64,000 nt of DNA. Origin: Solirubrobacter deserti (GTDB lineage Bacteria > Actinomycetota > Thermoleophilia > Solirubrobacterales > Solirubrobacteraceae). The stretch covers positions 124,001 through 188,000 of the forward strand of contig NZ_JAPCID010000001.1 of NCBI RefSeq assembly GCF_027587175.1. The letters are read 5' to 3'. The notes beneath the pieces were generated by a model, which was not told the DNA's origin, did not search any database, and was given only the letters and a program-made list of their open reading frames with translations. Made by a program: the position numbers and the translations under genes. Shown in pieces: positions 32,311-40,935 of the stretch (its first letter is position 1; each line of letters begins with the position of its first letter).

Positions 32311-32546
32311 TCGAGCTCACCGTCGACGGCACCTCGCTGCAGGCGCCGGAGGGCCAGAGCCTGGGCGCCGTGCTGCTGAGCGCGGGCCGCACGATCCTGC
32401 GCGATTCGCCGTCCGGCACGCCGCGCGGGCTGTTCTGCGGCATCGGCGTCTGCCAGGAGTGCCGCGTGGTCGTGGACGGCACGGTCACGCGCGCGTGCGT
32501 CACCCCGGTCACCGCGGGGATGCGCGTGACCACCGGTCACACCTGA
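32307..32546 (+). CDS. Small 2Fe-2S subunit of D-hydroxyproline dehydrogenase
   Basis: A 79-residue ferredoxin-fold protein. Cys44, Cys49, Cys52 and Cys64 make a C-x4-C-x2-C-x11-C plant-type 2Fe-2S site (FCGIGVCQECRV then RAC). Stand-alone proteins of this size between two flavoprotein genes are the middle subunit (LhpE, HcnA) of three-part hydroxyproline or octopine/nopaline-type dehydrogenases. GTG 32307 overlaps the upstream TGA by 4 bases. It passes electrons between the two flavin subunits. Confidence 0.85.
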   Translation: MIELTVDGTSLQAPEGQSLGAVLLSAGRTILRDSPSGTPRGLFCGIGVCQECRVVVDGTVTRACVTPVTAGMRVTTGHT

Positions 32547-32628
32547 CTCTCTCGGTGCTGCGGCGCCAGTACGGTCGCGCCATGAGGCGGCGCCTGCCGG
32601 CGAGGGCCTTTGGCAGGCTGCCTACCGC

Positions 32629-33978
32629 CTACGACTCGGCGGTCTTGATCAGGACCTCGAGCGGAATGGGGCGCACCGGCGCGCGGCCGGTGAAGCGGGC
32701 GCCTTCCGGCAGGCGCGCCGCCACGAGCCGCTCGCACGTGCGGCCCTGGCACGGGCCCTGCCCGCAGCGGGTGGCGATCTTCAGCGCGGACATCGTGGTC
32801 GCGCCGTCGGCGACCGCGGCGTCGACCGCGCCTTGCGTGACGTCCTCGCAGCGGCACAGGACCGTCTCGGGCCGAGCGAGCGACAGCAGCCCTGGGCGAG
32901 GGTCGAACAGCTCCCCGAGGATGCCCGCGAAGCCGGCGAGCCGAGCGCGCCGATCCCGCAGCTCGGGGCGCACGGCGCCCCCGGCGGCCGCGGTGCCCGC
33001 GAGCTCGCCCTCGACTTGGGCAAGCTCGGCACCGCCGACGCCGCTCGCCTCGCCGGCGACGTAGACGCCGGGGACGGACGTGGCCATGGCCTCGTCGTGG
33101 GCGACGGCGTCGCCGCGCAGCTCGCAGCCGAGCGCGCGGGCGAGGTCGACCGAGGGCAGGAAGCCGTAGGCCGTGCAGACGGCGTCCACGGCGTAGGTGC
33201 GCTCGCGGCCGGTCGGCGCCCAGTCCGGGCCGCACTCGGCGATCGTCGCGGACCGCACGCGCGCGTCGCCCTCCGCGCGCACGAGCACGTGGCCCCACTC
33301 GATCCGGCGCACCTTGCGACGGTAGCCGGCGTATTCGCGCAGGCGGTCGGGATGGGCGGACATGCGCGGGCCGACGCGCAGCCAGTCCCGCCGGCGCGTC
33401 GCCTCCGCCACGGCAACCACCTCGGCGCCGCGCGCCATCAGCTGCGCCGCCACCGGCAGCAGGAACGGCCCGGCGCCCGCGAGCAGGATGCGCCGGCCCG
33501 GCACGACGCCCTGACCCTTGGCGAGCGCCTGCGCGCCGCCGGCGGTCATCACGCCCGGCAGCGTCCAACCGGGGAAGGCGACCGGGCGGTCATAGGCCCC
33601 GGTGGCGAGCACGACGGCGCGGGCGCGGACCCGCTCCACCGGACCGCCCGTCAGCAGCAGCTCGACGGACGCCGAGCCCGCCGCCTGCGAGAGGCCGCGC
33701 CCGCCGGGCGAGGCCGCCGCCCACACAGAGGCGCCCGGCAGCACGGCCACGGAGGAGTCCGAGAGCGCGGCGCACAGCTCGCGCGCCGCGCGGGGCAAGG
33801 AACGCGGCGCGGCGTCTTGAACCTCGTCGTAGCGGCGGCGCCAGATCTGCCCGCCGGGCGCGGCGTACTCGTCGATCAGCGCCACCTTCGCTCCGGCCCG
33901 CTCGGCCGCCAGCGCGGCGCTCATGCCGGCCGGTCCGCCCCCGACCACGGCGACGTCGACCTGCAACTCCTCCATCAT
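32629..33978 (-). CDS. FAD/2Fe-2S subunit of D-hydroxyproline dehydrogenase
   Basis: A 449-residue flavoprotein. The FAD motif GGGPAG is at residues 13-18, a second nucleotide motif GAGPF follows at mid-length, and the C-terminus has a BFD-like cluster with Cys375, Cys377, Cys405 and Cys410. This layout is the alpha subunit (LhpF, HcnB) of heteromeric D-hydroxyproline dehydrogenase. It is convergent with the other two subunit genes rather than in line with them, which is unusual. Start ATG 33978 or 33975. TAGGCT lies 8 bases before the first ATG. The frame extends beyond 33978 but the family does not. Confidence 0.82.
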   Translation of the reverse strand: MMEELQVDVAVVGGGPAGMSAALAAERAGAKVALIDEYAAPGGQIWRRRYDEVQDAAPRSLPRAARELCAALSDSSVAVLPGASVWAAASPGGRGLSQAAGSASVELLLTGGPVERVRARAVVLATGAYDRPVAFPGWTLPGVMTAGGAQALAKGQGVVPGRRILLAGAGPFLLPVAAQLMARGAEVVAVAEATRRRDWLRVGPRMSAHPDRLREYAGYRRKVRRIEWGHVLVRAEGDARVRSATIAECGPDWAPTGRERTYAVDAVCTAYGFLPSVDLARALGCELRGDAVAHDEAMATSVPGVYVAGEASGVGGAELAQVEGELAGTAAAGGAVRPELRDRRARLAGFAGILGELFDPRPGLLSLARPETVLCRCEDVTQGAVDAAVADGATTMSALKIATRCGQGPCQGRTCERLVAARLPEGARFTGRAPVRPIPLEVLIKTAES

Positions 33979-33986
33979 CGCCGCCG

Positions 33987-33992
33987 AGCCTA
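33987..33992 (-). promoter_or_regulatory. -10 box of a leaderless promoter for the FAD/2Fe-2S subunit
   Basis: TAGGCT on the minus strand, 8 bases before ATG 33978, within CCCTAGGCTCGG. A TTCGACA element lies 31 bases further upstream. Confidence 0.5.
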
Positions 33993-34023
33993 GGGCCGCC
34001 CCGCCCGCCCTGATACCGGCAGT

Positions 34024-34030
34024 TGTCGAA
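34024..34030 (-). promoter_or_regulatory. TTCGACA element upstream of the FAD/2Fe-2S subunit
   Basis: TTCGACA on the minus strand, 31 bases upstream of the -10 box at 33992, about position -45 for that gene. It is also 56 bases upstream of the -10 box of the divergent peptidase. It fits an activator site serving one or both. Confidence 0.4.
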
Positions 34031-34062
34031 GGTTGCACCCCTGTGGTTGCGCGATCTGCCGA

Positions 34063-34092
34063 TTGACCCGCCCCGCGCTGCCCGAGTAGGAC
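34063..34092 (+). promoter_or_regulatory. Promoter of the Xaa-Pro peptidase gene
   Basis: TTGACC (34063-34068) as -35 box, 18-base spacer, TAGGAC (34087-34092) as -10 box. A perfect AAGGAGG ribosome site lies at about 34107-34113 before ATG 34120, so this gene is translated with a leader, unlike its neighbours. Confidence 0.45.
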
Positions 34093-34119
34093 TTCCAGCG
34101 GGATCCCAAGGAGGGTGTT

Positions 34120-36363
34120 ATGGAGAGTTTGAAGCGGCGAGCGGGCCTCGCCGCGGCGGTCTGCGCCGCCACATTGGCAACCGCGCCGGCCGCGTTCGCG
34201 CAGACGGCGCCCGTGCTCGAGGGCGGCAAGACCGCCCCGGTGTTCGGCTACGCGGACGCGGTCCGCGAGCGCGTCTTCATCGAGTCGCCCTACGACTCCG
34301 ACAAGAACGGCGTCAAGGACGTCATCGCGGTCGACATCAAGCGTCCCAAGGCCACGAACGAGGGCCTGAAGGCGCCGGTGATCATGGACCCGAGCCCGTA
34401 CTACTCGACGCTCGGGCGCGGCAACGAGTCCCAGCTCAAGCGCGACTTCGACGGCGACGGCCTGCTCGACCTGTGGCCGCTGTTCTACGACAACTACTTC
34501 GTCCCGCGCGGCTATGCCGTCGTCCTGATGGACATGATCGGGACCAACAACTCGACGGGCTGCCCGACGGTCCATGACGAGTCCGACAACCTGAGCGCGA
34601 AGGTCGTCATCGACTGGCTCAACGGGCGCACGAAGGGCGTCGACTCCGGCGGCAACGAGGTCAAGGCGACCTGGCACAACGGCAAGTCGGGCCTGATCGG
34701 CAAGTCGTATGACGGCACGCTGGCCAACGCGGTCGCGGCGTCCGGCGTCGAAGGGCTCTCCACGATCGTCCCGATCTCAGCCATCGCGTCCTACTACGAC
34801 TACACGCGCACCAACGGCGTCATCCAGCGCGACAACAACTACCTCGCCTACCTCGCCGACCTGGTGACCAACCCGGACCGGCGCGCGTACTGCAAGCCCG
34901 TCTTCGACGCGCTCAGCGCCGCCGACGGCGACGACACGGGCGACTACAGCGACTTCTGGGCCGTCCGCGACTACCTGAAGGACCTCGACAAGGTCAAGGC
35001 GAGCGTGTTCATCACCCACGGCGTGCAGGACGAGAACGTGCGCGCCGACCACTTCTCCAAGTGGTGGTACGGGCTCAAGGAGCGCGGCGTGCCGCGCAAG
35101 CTGTGGATTCTGCGGCAGGGCCACATCGACCCGTTCGACAACCGCCGCGCCGTGTGGGTGGACACGATCCACCGCTGGTTCGACCACTGGCTCTACGGCG
35201 TCCAGAACGGGATCATGAACGAGCCAGCCGTGGACATCGAGACCAAGGCCGACGTGTGGGAGCAGCACACGGACTGGCCGATCCCCGGCACGCAGATGAC
35301 CGACGTCTTCCTGCAGAGCAACGGCGCCGCCGGCCAGACGCTCGGCGCGTTCTCGGGCGGGGCGGACGCCGCCACGACGTTCCGCGACAACAACCTGAGC
35401 GAGAACAGCTACCTCAACCTCAACAGCAACGCGACGCAGCAGGGCCAGAAGCGCATGTTCCTGTCGCCGCCGCTCAAGCAGCCGCTGCGTCTCTCCGGCA
35501 CGGCGATCGTCGACCTGCAGGCGTCGCTGAGCAAGACCCAGTCGAACCTGACGGCGTTCATCGTCGACTACGGCCCCAGCCGCCAGACCACGCGCACCAG
35601 CGACGGCGACGCCAACACCACCACCCGCACGTGCTGGGGCGAGTCCGTGCCTGACGACAGTGCCTGCTTCCTCGAGATCAGCAAGCCGCAGATCGACGTC
35701 ACCCAGTGGCGTGTGACCAAGGGCATGATGGACTCCTCGAACCGCAACTCGCTGCGCGTCCCCGAGCCCGTCACGATCGGGGAGAAGACCCGGTTCAGCT
35801 GGCCGCTGCTGCCGGAGGACTTCACGTTCGCCGCCGGCCACCGGGTCGGCATCGTGATCGGCGCCAACCACTCCGGCTACCAGACGACCAACGGCATGAC
35901 GCAGGCGGACGTGACCATCGACACCAGGCTGTCGAAGATCCAGCTGCCGATCGTCGGCGGCTACAGCGCCGCCGTCCAGGCCGGCCTGTTCGGCGAGGCC
36001 GTCGAGCAGCCCGTGGGCGGCACCGTCCCGGCCACGCTCTCGCTGTCGCTGGGCGCGGCGGCGACGTTCGAGCCGTTCATCCCGGGCCTGCCGAAGGACT
36101 ACACCGCGGGCACGACCGCCAAGGTCATCTCCACCGCGGGCGACGCGAAGCTCTCCGTGAGCGAGCCCGGCCATTTGACCAACGGCGCGTTCAGCCTCGC
36201 CGAGCCGCTGCGCGTCGAGTTCAGCAGGGCCGCCTGGACCGGCCCGGTCTCCAACGAGTCCGTGGACGTCGCGTTCAAGCAGCTGATCAAGGCGACCGAT
36301 CCGCTCCGGACCGGCACGTACTCGAAGACGCTGACCTTCACGCTGTCCACCACCAACCCGTAG
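34120..36363 (+). CDS. Exported Xaa-Pro dipeptidyl-peptidase (S15 family)
   Basis: A 747-residue serine peptidase. Signal peptide residues 1-28 ends AFA-QTA. The alpha/beta-hydrolase core has nucleophile Ser196 in GKSYDG, Asp304 in THGVQDENV and His335 in RQGHIDPF, followed by the C-terminal jelly-roll domain of the CocE/S15 family. It removes X-Pro dipeptides from peptide N-termini outside the cell. Its place between hydroxyproline dehydrogenase genes and a peptide importer suggests it feeds proline/hydroxyproline-rich peptides, such as those from collagen or plant extensins. Cocaine-esterase-type activity is a less likely alternative. Confidence 0.85.
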   Translation: MESLKRRAGLAAAVCAATLATAPAAFAQTAPVLEGGKTAPVFGYADAVRERVFIESPYDSDKNGVKDVIAVDIKRPKATNEGLKAPVIMDPSPYYSTLGRGNESQLKRDFDGDGLLDLWPLFYDNYFVPRGYAVVLMDMIGTNNSTGCPTVHDESDNLSAKVVIDWLNGRTKGVDSGGNEVKATWHNGKSGLIGKSYDGTLANAVAASGVEGLSTIVPISAIASYYDYTRTNGVIQRDNNYLAYLADLVTNPDRRAYCKPVFDALSAADGDDTGDYSDFWAVRDYLKDLDKVKASVFITHGVQDENVRADHFSKWWYGLKERGVPRKLWILRQGHIDPFDNRRAVWVDTIHRWFDHWLYGVQNGIMNEPAVDIETKADVWEQHTDWPIPGTQMTDVFLQSNGAAGQTLGAFSGGADAATTFRDNNLSENSYLNLNSNATQQGQKRMFLSPPLKQPLRLSGTAIVDLQASLSKTQSNLTAFIVDYGPSRQTTRTSDGDANTTTRTCWGESVPDDSACFLEISKPQIDVTQWRVTKGMMDSSNRNSLRVPEPVTIGEKTRFSWPLLPEDFTFAAGHRVGIVIGANHSGYQTTNGMTQADVTIDTRLSKIQLPIVGGYSAAVQAGLFGEAVEQPVGGTVPATLSLSLGAAATFEPFIPGLPKDYTAGTTAKVISTAGDAKLSVSEPGHLTNGAFSLAEPLRVEFSRAAWTGPVSNESVDVAFKQLIKATDPLRTGTYSKTLTFTLSTTNP

Positions 36364-36371
36364 ACCGAGCG

Positions 36372-36399
36372 GCGGGCGCCGGTAACCGCCGGCGCCCGC
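36372..36399 (+). terminator. Strong hairpin after the peptidase gene
   Basis: GCGGGCGCCGG (36372-36382) and CCGGCGCCCGC (36389-36399), an 11-bp perfect stem with loop TAACCG, starting 9 bases after the stop codon. No T-run. Confidence 0.6.
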
Positions 36400-36405
36400 T
36401 ACGGT
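36400..36405 (+). promoter_or_regulatory. -10 box of a leaderless promoter for a small membrane protein
   Basis: TACGGT, 7 bases before ATG 36413, directly after the terminator hairpin. Confidence 0.4.
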
Positions 36406-36412
36406 CACGGTC

Positions 36413-36574
36413 ATGGACGCCGACCGCCGCGACACGATCCTGGTCGTCATCGCGATCCTCGGCGCGCTGCTGAGCTTCTGGATCCCGATGCCGTGGGGTG
36501 CGATCCCCGCGGCCGTCACGCTGCTGATCGCGGGCGCGGCGCTCATCCGGAGCCGCCGCGCCAAGCAGGACTAG
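36413..36574 (+). CDS. Small two-helix membrane protein
   Basis: A 53-residue protein. After a charged start (MDADRRD) there are two hydrophobic segments, residues 8-24 and 28-45, joined by a short IPMPWGAIP turn, then a basic tail RSRRAKQD. It has its own leaderless promoter and shares the tetramer CTAG as stop with the convergent ABC gene. No family is recognised; its size suggests a membrane accessory or regulator peptide. The position beside an ABC transporter is suggestive only. Confidence 0.6.
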   Translation: MDADRRDTILVVIAILGALLSFWIPMPWGAIPAAVTLLIAGAALIRSRRAKQD

Positions 36575-37851
36575 TCGGGCTTGTAGAGCAAGCAGGCGGC
36601 CTTCGCGCCGCCCGTCTCGTACAGCGGCGGGTCGATGCCCGGCTCGAACGTGACGCGCACGCCGTGCGCCTCCGCGTGCATCTCCTTCACGCCCGTCCAC
36701 ATCGGCTCGTCGGGCTCTTCGGCGCGGATCTTCTCCAGCAGCGCCAGCAGCTCGCCCGGGTCCTTGCCCGAGCCGGCCGGCAGGAACGCGTCGTGCTCGG
36801 TCGACTTGAGCTTGCTGAAGTCGCCGACCAGCGGACGCTCCTCGCCGTAGCGGTCCTCGCCGAGGTCCATCCACCGCGACTCGAGCATCGTCTGCAGGTC
36901 CCGCGCCTCCCACCCGCAGATGTTGAACGCCTTCGGGCAGCGCGGGTGGAACGAGCAGCCGAGCGGCGGACGCGCGGCGTCGGGGATCTCCCCGCGTGGT
37001 AGGTCGCGCGGGAGCGCCTTGTCGGGGTCCGGCTCTGGGATCGCCCGGATCAGCGCCTGCGTGTACGGGTGCTTGGGCTCGTTGAAGATCTCGTCGACGG
37101 TCCCGATCTCGACGATCCGGCCGAGGTACATGATCGCCACGCGGTCGCAGAAGAACTTCGCGCTCGCCAGGTCGTGCGTCACGTAGACGTAGGTGAGCCC
37201 GATCCGTTCCTTGAGATCGATCATGAGGTCGAGGATCTTCGCCCGGACGCTCATATCGAGCATCGAAACGGGCTCGTCGGCCACGACCAGATCCGGGCCG
37301 GTGATGATCGCCCGTGCGATCGCGGCGCGCTGCTTCTGGCCACCGCTGAGGTCGCTGGGGAAGCTGTCCGAGAAGCGCTGGGTCGGAAAGAGCCCGACGA
37401 GCTCGAGCGTCTCGCGCACCTTCGCCTGCGTCTCGGCGTCGCCGCTCGTGAGCTTGTGGATCTGCAGCGGGTGCGCGAGCGCGGTCTGCAGCGTCATGCC
37501 CGGGTTCAGCGACGCGTGCGGGTCCTGGAAGACCATCTGCAGGTGCCGGCGCTTGGGCCGCAGGTCGCGCTCCGGCAGCCCGACGAGCTCCTCGCCGCGC
37601 AGCTTGACACTGCCCGACGTCGGACGCACCAGGCCGAGCAGCGCCCGCCCCAGCGTCGTCTTGCCCGACCCGGACTCGCCCACCAGTCCGAGGACCTCGC
37701 CCTCGTGCAGGTCGAAGGAGACGCCGTCGACGGCCTTGACGGTGGCGCCGCCGCGGCCGGTCACGCGCGCCTTGAACGACGCGTTGATCGCGAAGTGGAC
37801 GTTGAGGTCACGGACCTCGATCAGCGTCTGCGTGGCCACGGGCGCGCTCAT
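36571..37851 (-). CDS. Peptide ABC transporter ATP-binding protein, DppF/OppF type
   Basis: A 426-residue ABC ATPase. Walker A GESGSGKTT is at residues 58-66, signature LSGGQKQR and Walker B LVVADEP follow, and the oligopeptide-type C-terminal extension with HPRCP is present. It is about 90 residues longer than a usual DppF; the extra tail has no motif I recognise and ends AACLLYKPD. ATG overlaps the upstream DppD-type gene by 4 bases. It is the last of a five-gene importer (40936-42543 back to here) in the hydroxyproline region. Confidence 0.93.
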   Translation of the reverse strand: MSAPVATQTLIEVRDLNVHFAINASFKARVTGRGGATVKAVDGVSFDLHEGEVLGLVGESGSGKTTLGRALLGLVRPTSGSVKLRGEELVGLPERDLRPKRRHLQMVFQDPHASLNPGMTLQTALAHPLQIHKLTSGDAETQAKVRETLELVGLFPTQRFSDSFPSDLSGGQKQRAAIARAIITGPDLVVADEPVSMLDMSVRAKILDLMIDLKERIGLTYVYVTHDLASAKFFCDRVAIMYLGRIVEIGTVDEIFNEPKHPYTQALIRAIPEPDPDKALPRDLPRGEIPDAARPPLGCSFHPRCPKAFNICGWEARDLQTMLESRWMDLGEDRYGEERPLVGDFSKLKSTEHDAFLPAGSGKDPGELLALLEKIRAEEPDEPMWTGVKEMHAEAHGVRVTFEPGIDPPLYETGGAKAACLLYKPD

Positions 37852-38870
37852 GCCTCCTCCGAGGCGGCCAGCGCCTCACGCTGCAACGGCTGCTCGAGCC
37901 CCACCGGGATCCGGTCCGTGGCGTGTAGCCAGCACTCCGAGCGCCGGCCCGGGGACGTCGCCTCGGTCGGCGGCCACTGCTGCGCGCACACCGCCATCGC
38001 GTTCGGGCAGCGCGGGTGGAAGCGACACGCCGGCGGCGGGCTCACCAGATCGGGCGGAGCGCCCGGGATCGAGTGCAGCTCGGTCGTCGACAGCGAGATC
38101 GTCGAGCGCAGCAGCTCGCGCGAGTACGGGTGCGAAGGCTTGGTCGTGACGTCGTACGCCGGCCCCTGCTCGACCACGCGCCCCGCGTACATCACGGCCA
38201 CGCGGTCGCACGCCTCGGCCACGATCCCGAGGTTGTGGGTGATCAGCAGCAGCGCGGTGTCGAAGTTGCGCCGCAGGTCGGCCAGGATGCGCAGGATCTG
38301 CGCCTCGACGAGCACGTCCAGCGCCGTCGTCGGCTCGTCCGCCACCACGACCGCGGGCCGCAGCACGAGCGCCAGCGCGATCATGATCCGCTGCCGCATG
38401 CCGCCCGAGAACTCGTGCGGGTACTGCTTGTAGCGCGTCGGCGGGATGCCCATCCCGCGCAGCGCCTCCATCGAGCGGTTGCGCGCCTCCTTCTTGCCGA
38501 TCTTCGGCTCGTGGATCTGCAGGACCTCTTCGAAGTGGTCGGAGATCCGCATCAGCGGGTTCAGCCGCGTCATCGGCTCCTGGAAGATCATCCCGAGCTC
38601 CGGCCCGCGCATGGAGCGCAGCTCACGCTGCTTGATGTCGAGCAGATTGCGGCCCTTGAACGACACCTCACCGGCGTGACCCGCGCCCTCGGGCAGCAGG
38701 CCGAGCACGCCGCGCCCGAGCGTCGACTTGCCGCAGCCCGATTCGCCGACCAGGCCGACGGTCTCGCCCGGCATCAGGTCCAGCGAGACGCCGTCCACGG
38801 CGCGCACCGCGCCGCGCTCGGCGCCGTACCAGATGCGCAGATCGCGCAGCGACAGAACCGGATCGGCCAT
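37848..38870 (-). CDS. Peptide ABC transporter ATP-binding protein, DppD/OppD type
   Basis: A 340-residue ABC ATPase. Walker [10 protein letters not shown] (42-50), Q-loop, signature FSGGMRQR, Walker [14 protein letters not shown]-loop ITHNLG, and a C-terminal Cys-containing segment [14 protein letters not shown] typical of oligopeptide importers (an Fe-S or regulatory motif in some relatives). It pairs with the DppF-type ATPase. ATG 38870 overlaps the permease stop (TGATG). Confidence 0.93.
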   Translation of the reverse strand: MADPVLSLRDLRIWYGAERGAVRAVDGVSLDLMPGETVGLVGESGCGKSTLGRGVLGLLPEGAGHAGEVSFKGRNLLDIKQRELRSMRGPELGMIFQEPMTRLNPLMRISDHFEEVLQIHEPKIGKKEARNRSMEALRGMGIPPTRYKQYPHEFSGGMRQRIMIALALVLRPAVVVADEPTTALDVLVEAQILRILADLRRNFDTALLLITHNLGIVAEACDRVAVMYAGRVVEQGPAYDVTTKPSHPYSRELLRSTISLSTTELHSIPGAPPDLVSPPPACRFHPRCPNAMAVCAQQWPPTEATSPGRRSECWLHATDRIPVGLEQPLQREALAASEEA

Positions 38871-39901
38871 CAGCCCGCCTCGCGCTCGGTCGTCGGCGCG
38901 GACGCGGGGCCCACGGCGCTCGAGGAGATCACCGGGCGCTTGATGCGGCGGCGCCGCAGCGTCGGGTTGAGCACGTCGTTCAAACCTTCTCCCACCAACG
39001 TCAGGGCGGTCACGGCGAGCACGATGCCGAGACCGGGATACAGCGCGGTCCACCAGATGCCGGCGCCGGCGTCCGCGATCGCGCGCTGGAGGTCATAGCC
39101 CCACTCCGCCGCCTCGCTCGGCTGGATGCCGAGACCGAGGAAGCCGAGGCCGGCGAGCGTGAGGATCGCGTCCGCGGCGTTGAGCGTCGCGATCACCGGG
39201 ACGCTCTGGACCACGTTGCCGAACAGGTACTTGCGGATGATCGTGCTCGGCTTGGCGCCCATCGCGCGCGCGGCCTCGATGTAGGTCGCCTCTCGCGCGG
39301 AGAGCGTCGAGGCGCGCACGACCCGGAAGTACTGCGGCACGTACACGACCGTGATCGCGATCGCCGTCACGACGATGCCGCTGTCGATCGTGTTCGTGAG
39401 CAGGAAGGCCGCGACGATCGCCAGCAGCAGGTACGGGAACGCGAACAGCGCGTCCATGATCAGGACCATGATGCGGTCCAGCCAGCCGCCGACGTAGCCC
39501 GAGATGAGCCCGAGCGGCACGCCGATCGCGAGCGAGAACACGACCGCGAGGATCAGCACCTCGAGCGCCGTGCGCGCGCCGTAGATCGTGCGCGACATCA
39601 CGTCGAAGCCCTGGACGGTGGTGCCCCAGGGGTTGACGTCGCTCGGCTCGCCCTGCGTCGGGAAGCGCGCGCCGTCGGCCTGGTAGGTGTCGAAGCTGAA
39701 GGGCGCGATCAGCGGCGCGAAGATCGCGAGCAGCACGATGATCAGCGACACCGCGGTGCCGGTCACGAGCATGAACCGCTGCACGCCGTGCGACTGCTTG
39801 TACGGCGCCGCGATCTTGCTCAGGATGCCGCCGCGCCGCTTGGGCGGACCCGTGGTGGGCGGGGTGTCCGGAGCCCCGGTGACTGAAGTGGTGGCGGTCA
39901 T
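38870..39901 (-). CDS. Peptide ABC transporter permease, DppC/OppC type
   Basis: A 343-residue inner-membrane permease with about six hydrophobic segments, an N-terminal cytosolic Pro/Thr-rich tail, the [24 protein letters not shown] segment and the EAA loop [20 protein letters not shown] typical of DppC. The C-terminus extends about 30 residues beyond the usual end. It forms the channel with the DppB-type permease directly upstream (3 bases apart). Confidence 0.93.
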   Translation of the reverse strand: MTATTSVTGAPDTPPTTGPPKRRGGILSKIAAPYKQSHGVQRFMLVTGTAVSLIIVLLAIFAPLIAPFSFDTYQADGARFPTQGEPSDVNPWGTTVQGFDVMSRTIYGARTALEVLILAVVFSLAIGVPLGLISGYVGGWLDRIMVLIMDALFAFPYLLLAIVAAFLLTNTIDSGIVVTAIAITVVYVPQYFRVVRASTLSAREATYIEAARAMGAKPSTIIRKYLFGNVVQSVPVIATLNAADAILTLAGLGFLGLGIQPSEAAEWGYDLQRAIADAGAGIWWTALYPGLGIVLAVTALTLVGEGLNDVLNPTLRRRRIKRPVISSSAVGPASAPTTEREAG

Positions 39902-39904
39902 CCC

Positions 39905-40930
39905 TTAGTACCTGACGCGCGGGTCGATGAGCGCGTTGACGATGTCGATGATCACGCTGATCACGACGACGATCAGCGCGAAGAACGTGATCAGCCCCTG
40001 CACGCCGATGTAGTCGCGGTTCGTCAGGTAATCCAGCAATCGACTGCCCAGTCCGGGCCAGCTGAAGGTCTTCTCGGTCAGCACCGCTCCGCCGAGGAGC
40101 AGCGCGACCTGCAGGCCCATCACCGTCACCACGGGGATGAGCGCGTTCTTGAAGGCGTGGCGCGAGACGACGCGCCGCTCCGGCACGCCGCGCGCGCGGG
40201 CGGCCTCGACGTAGTCCCCGCCGAGCGCCTGCCCGACGTTGACGCGCACGAGCCGGATGAAGACGCCCATGACGAGCAGGCCGAGCGTCGTGGCCGGGAG
40301 CACGAGGTGCAGGATCACGTCCCACACGCCCTCCCAGTCGCCCTCGATCGCCAGGTCGACGATGAGGATGTGCGTGTGCGTCTCCGCGGTCGCCTGCACG
40401 ATCGGCGACGCCATCTTCGACGCCGGGAACCAGTCCAGGTTCTGCGCGAACAGCAGCTGCGCCAGCAGCCCGACGAAGAACGGCGGGGCGGCGTAGCCGA
40501 GGATCGCGAACACGCGGATGAACGCGTCCGGGACGGTCTCCCGGTAGCGGCCGGCGATCAACCCGAGCGGGAGCCCGAAGACCAACGCGACCACCAGCGC
40601 GGCGACGGTCAGCGTGAGCGTCGCGCCGCCGTTCTCGACGATCAGCGAGCCGATCGTCTGATTGTCCGTGATCGTCGTCCCGAACTGGAAGCGGACGGCG
40701 TCCCACAGGTAATCGAAGTACTGCACGATCAACGGGCGGTCGAAGCCGAGCGCCGCCTGGCGCTCGGCCACTTCCTCGGGCGAAAGCTTGCCGCCCAGCG
40801 AAGCCGTGATCGGATCGCCCGGGGCCACGCGCATCATCAAGAACACGGTGGTCAGGAGCACCCAGACCATCGGGATCATCAGCGCGATCCGGATGAGGAT
40901 GTAGCCCCGGAGCGACCCGCCACGACTCAT
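39905..40930 (-). CDS. Peptide ABC transporter permease, DppB/OppB type
   Basis: A 341-residue permease with about six membrane segments. RVAPGDPITASLGGKLSPEEV after the first helix and YVEAARARGVPERRVVSRHAFKNALIPVVTV as EAA loop identify the DppB family. It follows the binding-protein gene by 5 bases. A second, unlinked DppB-like gene lies at 46625. Confidence 0.93.
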   Translation of the reverse strand: MSRGGSLRGYILIRIALMIPMVWVLLTTVFLMMRVAPGDPITASLGGKLSPEEVAERQAALGFDRPLIVQYFDYLWDAVRFQFGTTITDNQTIGSLIVENGGATLTLTVAALVVALVFGLPLGLIAGRYRETVPDAFIRVFAILGYAAPPFFVGLLAQLLFAQNLDWFPASKMASPIVQATAETHTHILIVDLAIEGDWEGVWDVILHLVLPATTLGLLVMGVFIRLVRVNVGQALGGDYVEAARARGVPERRVVSRHAFKNALIPVVTVMGLQVALLLGGAVLTEKTFSWPGLGSRLLDYLTNRDYIGVQGLITFFALIVVVISVIIDIVNALIDPRVRY

Positions 40931-40935
40931 GCGAC

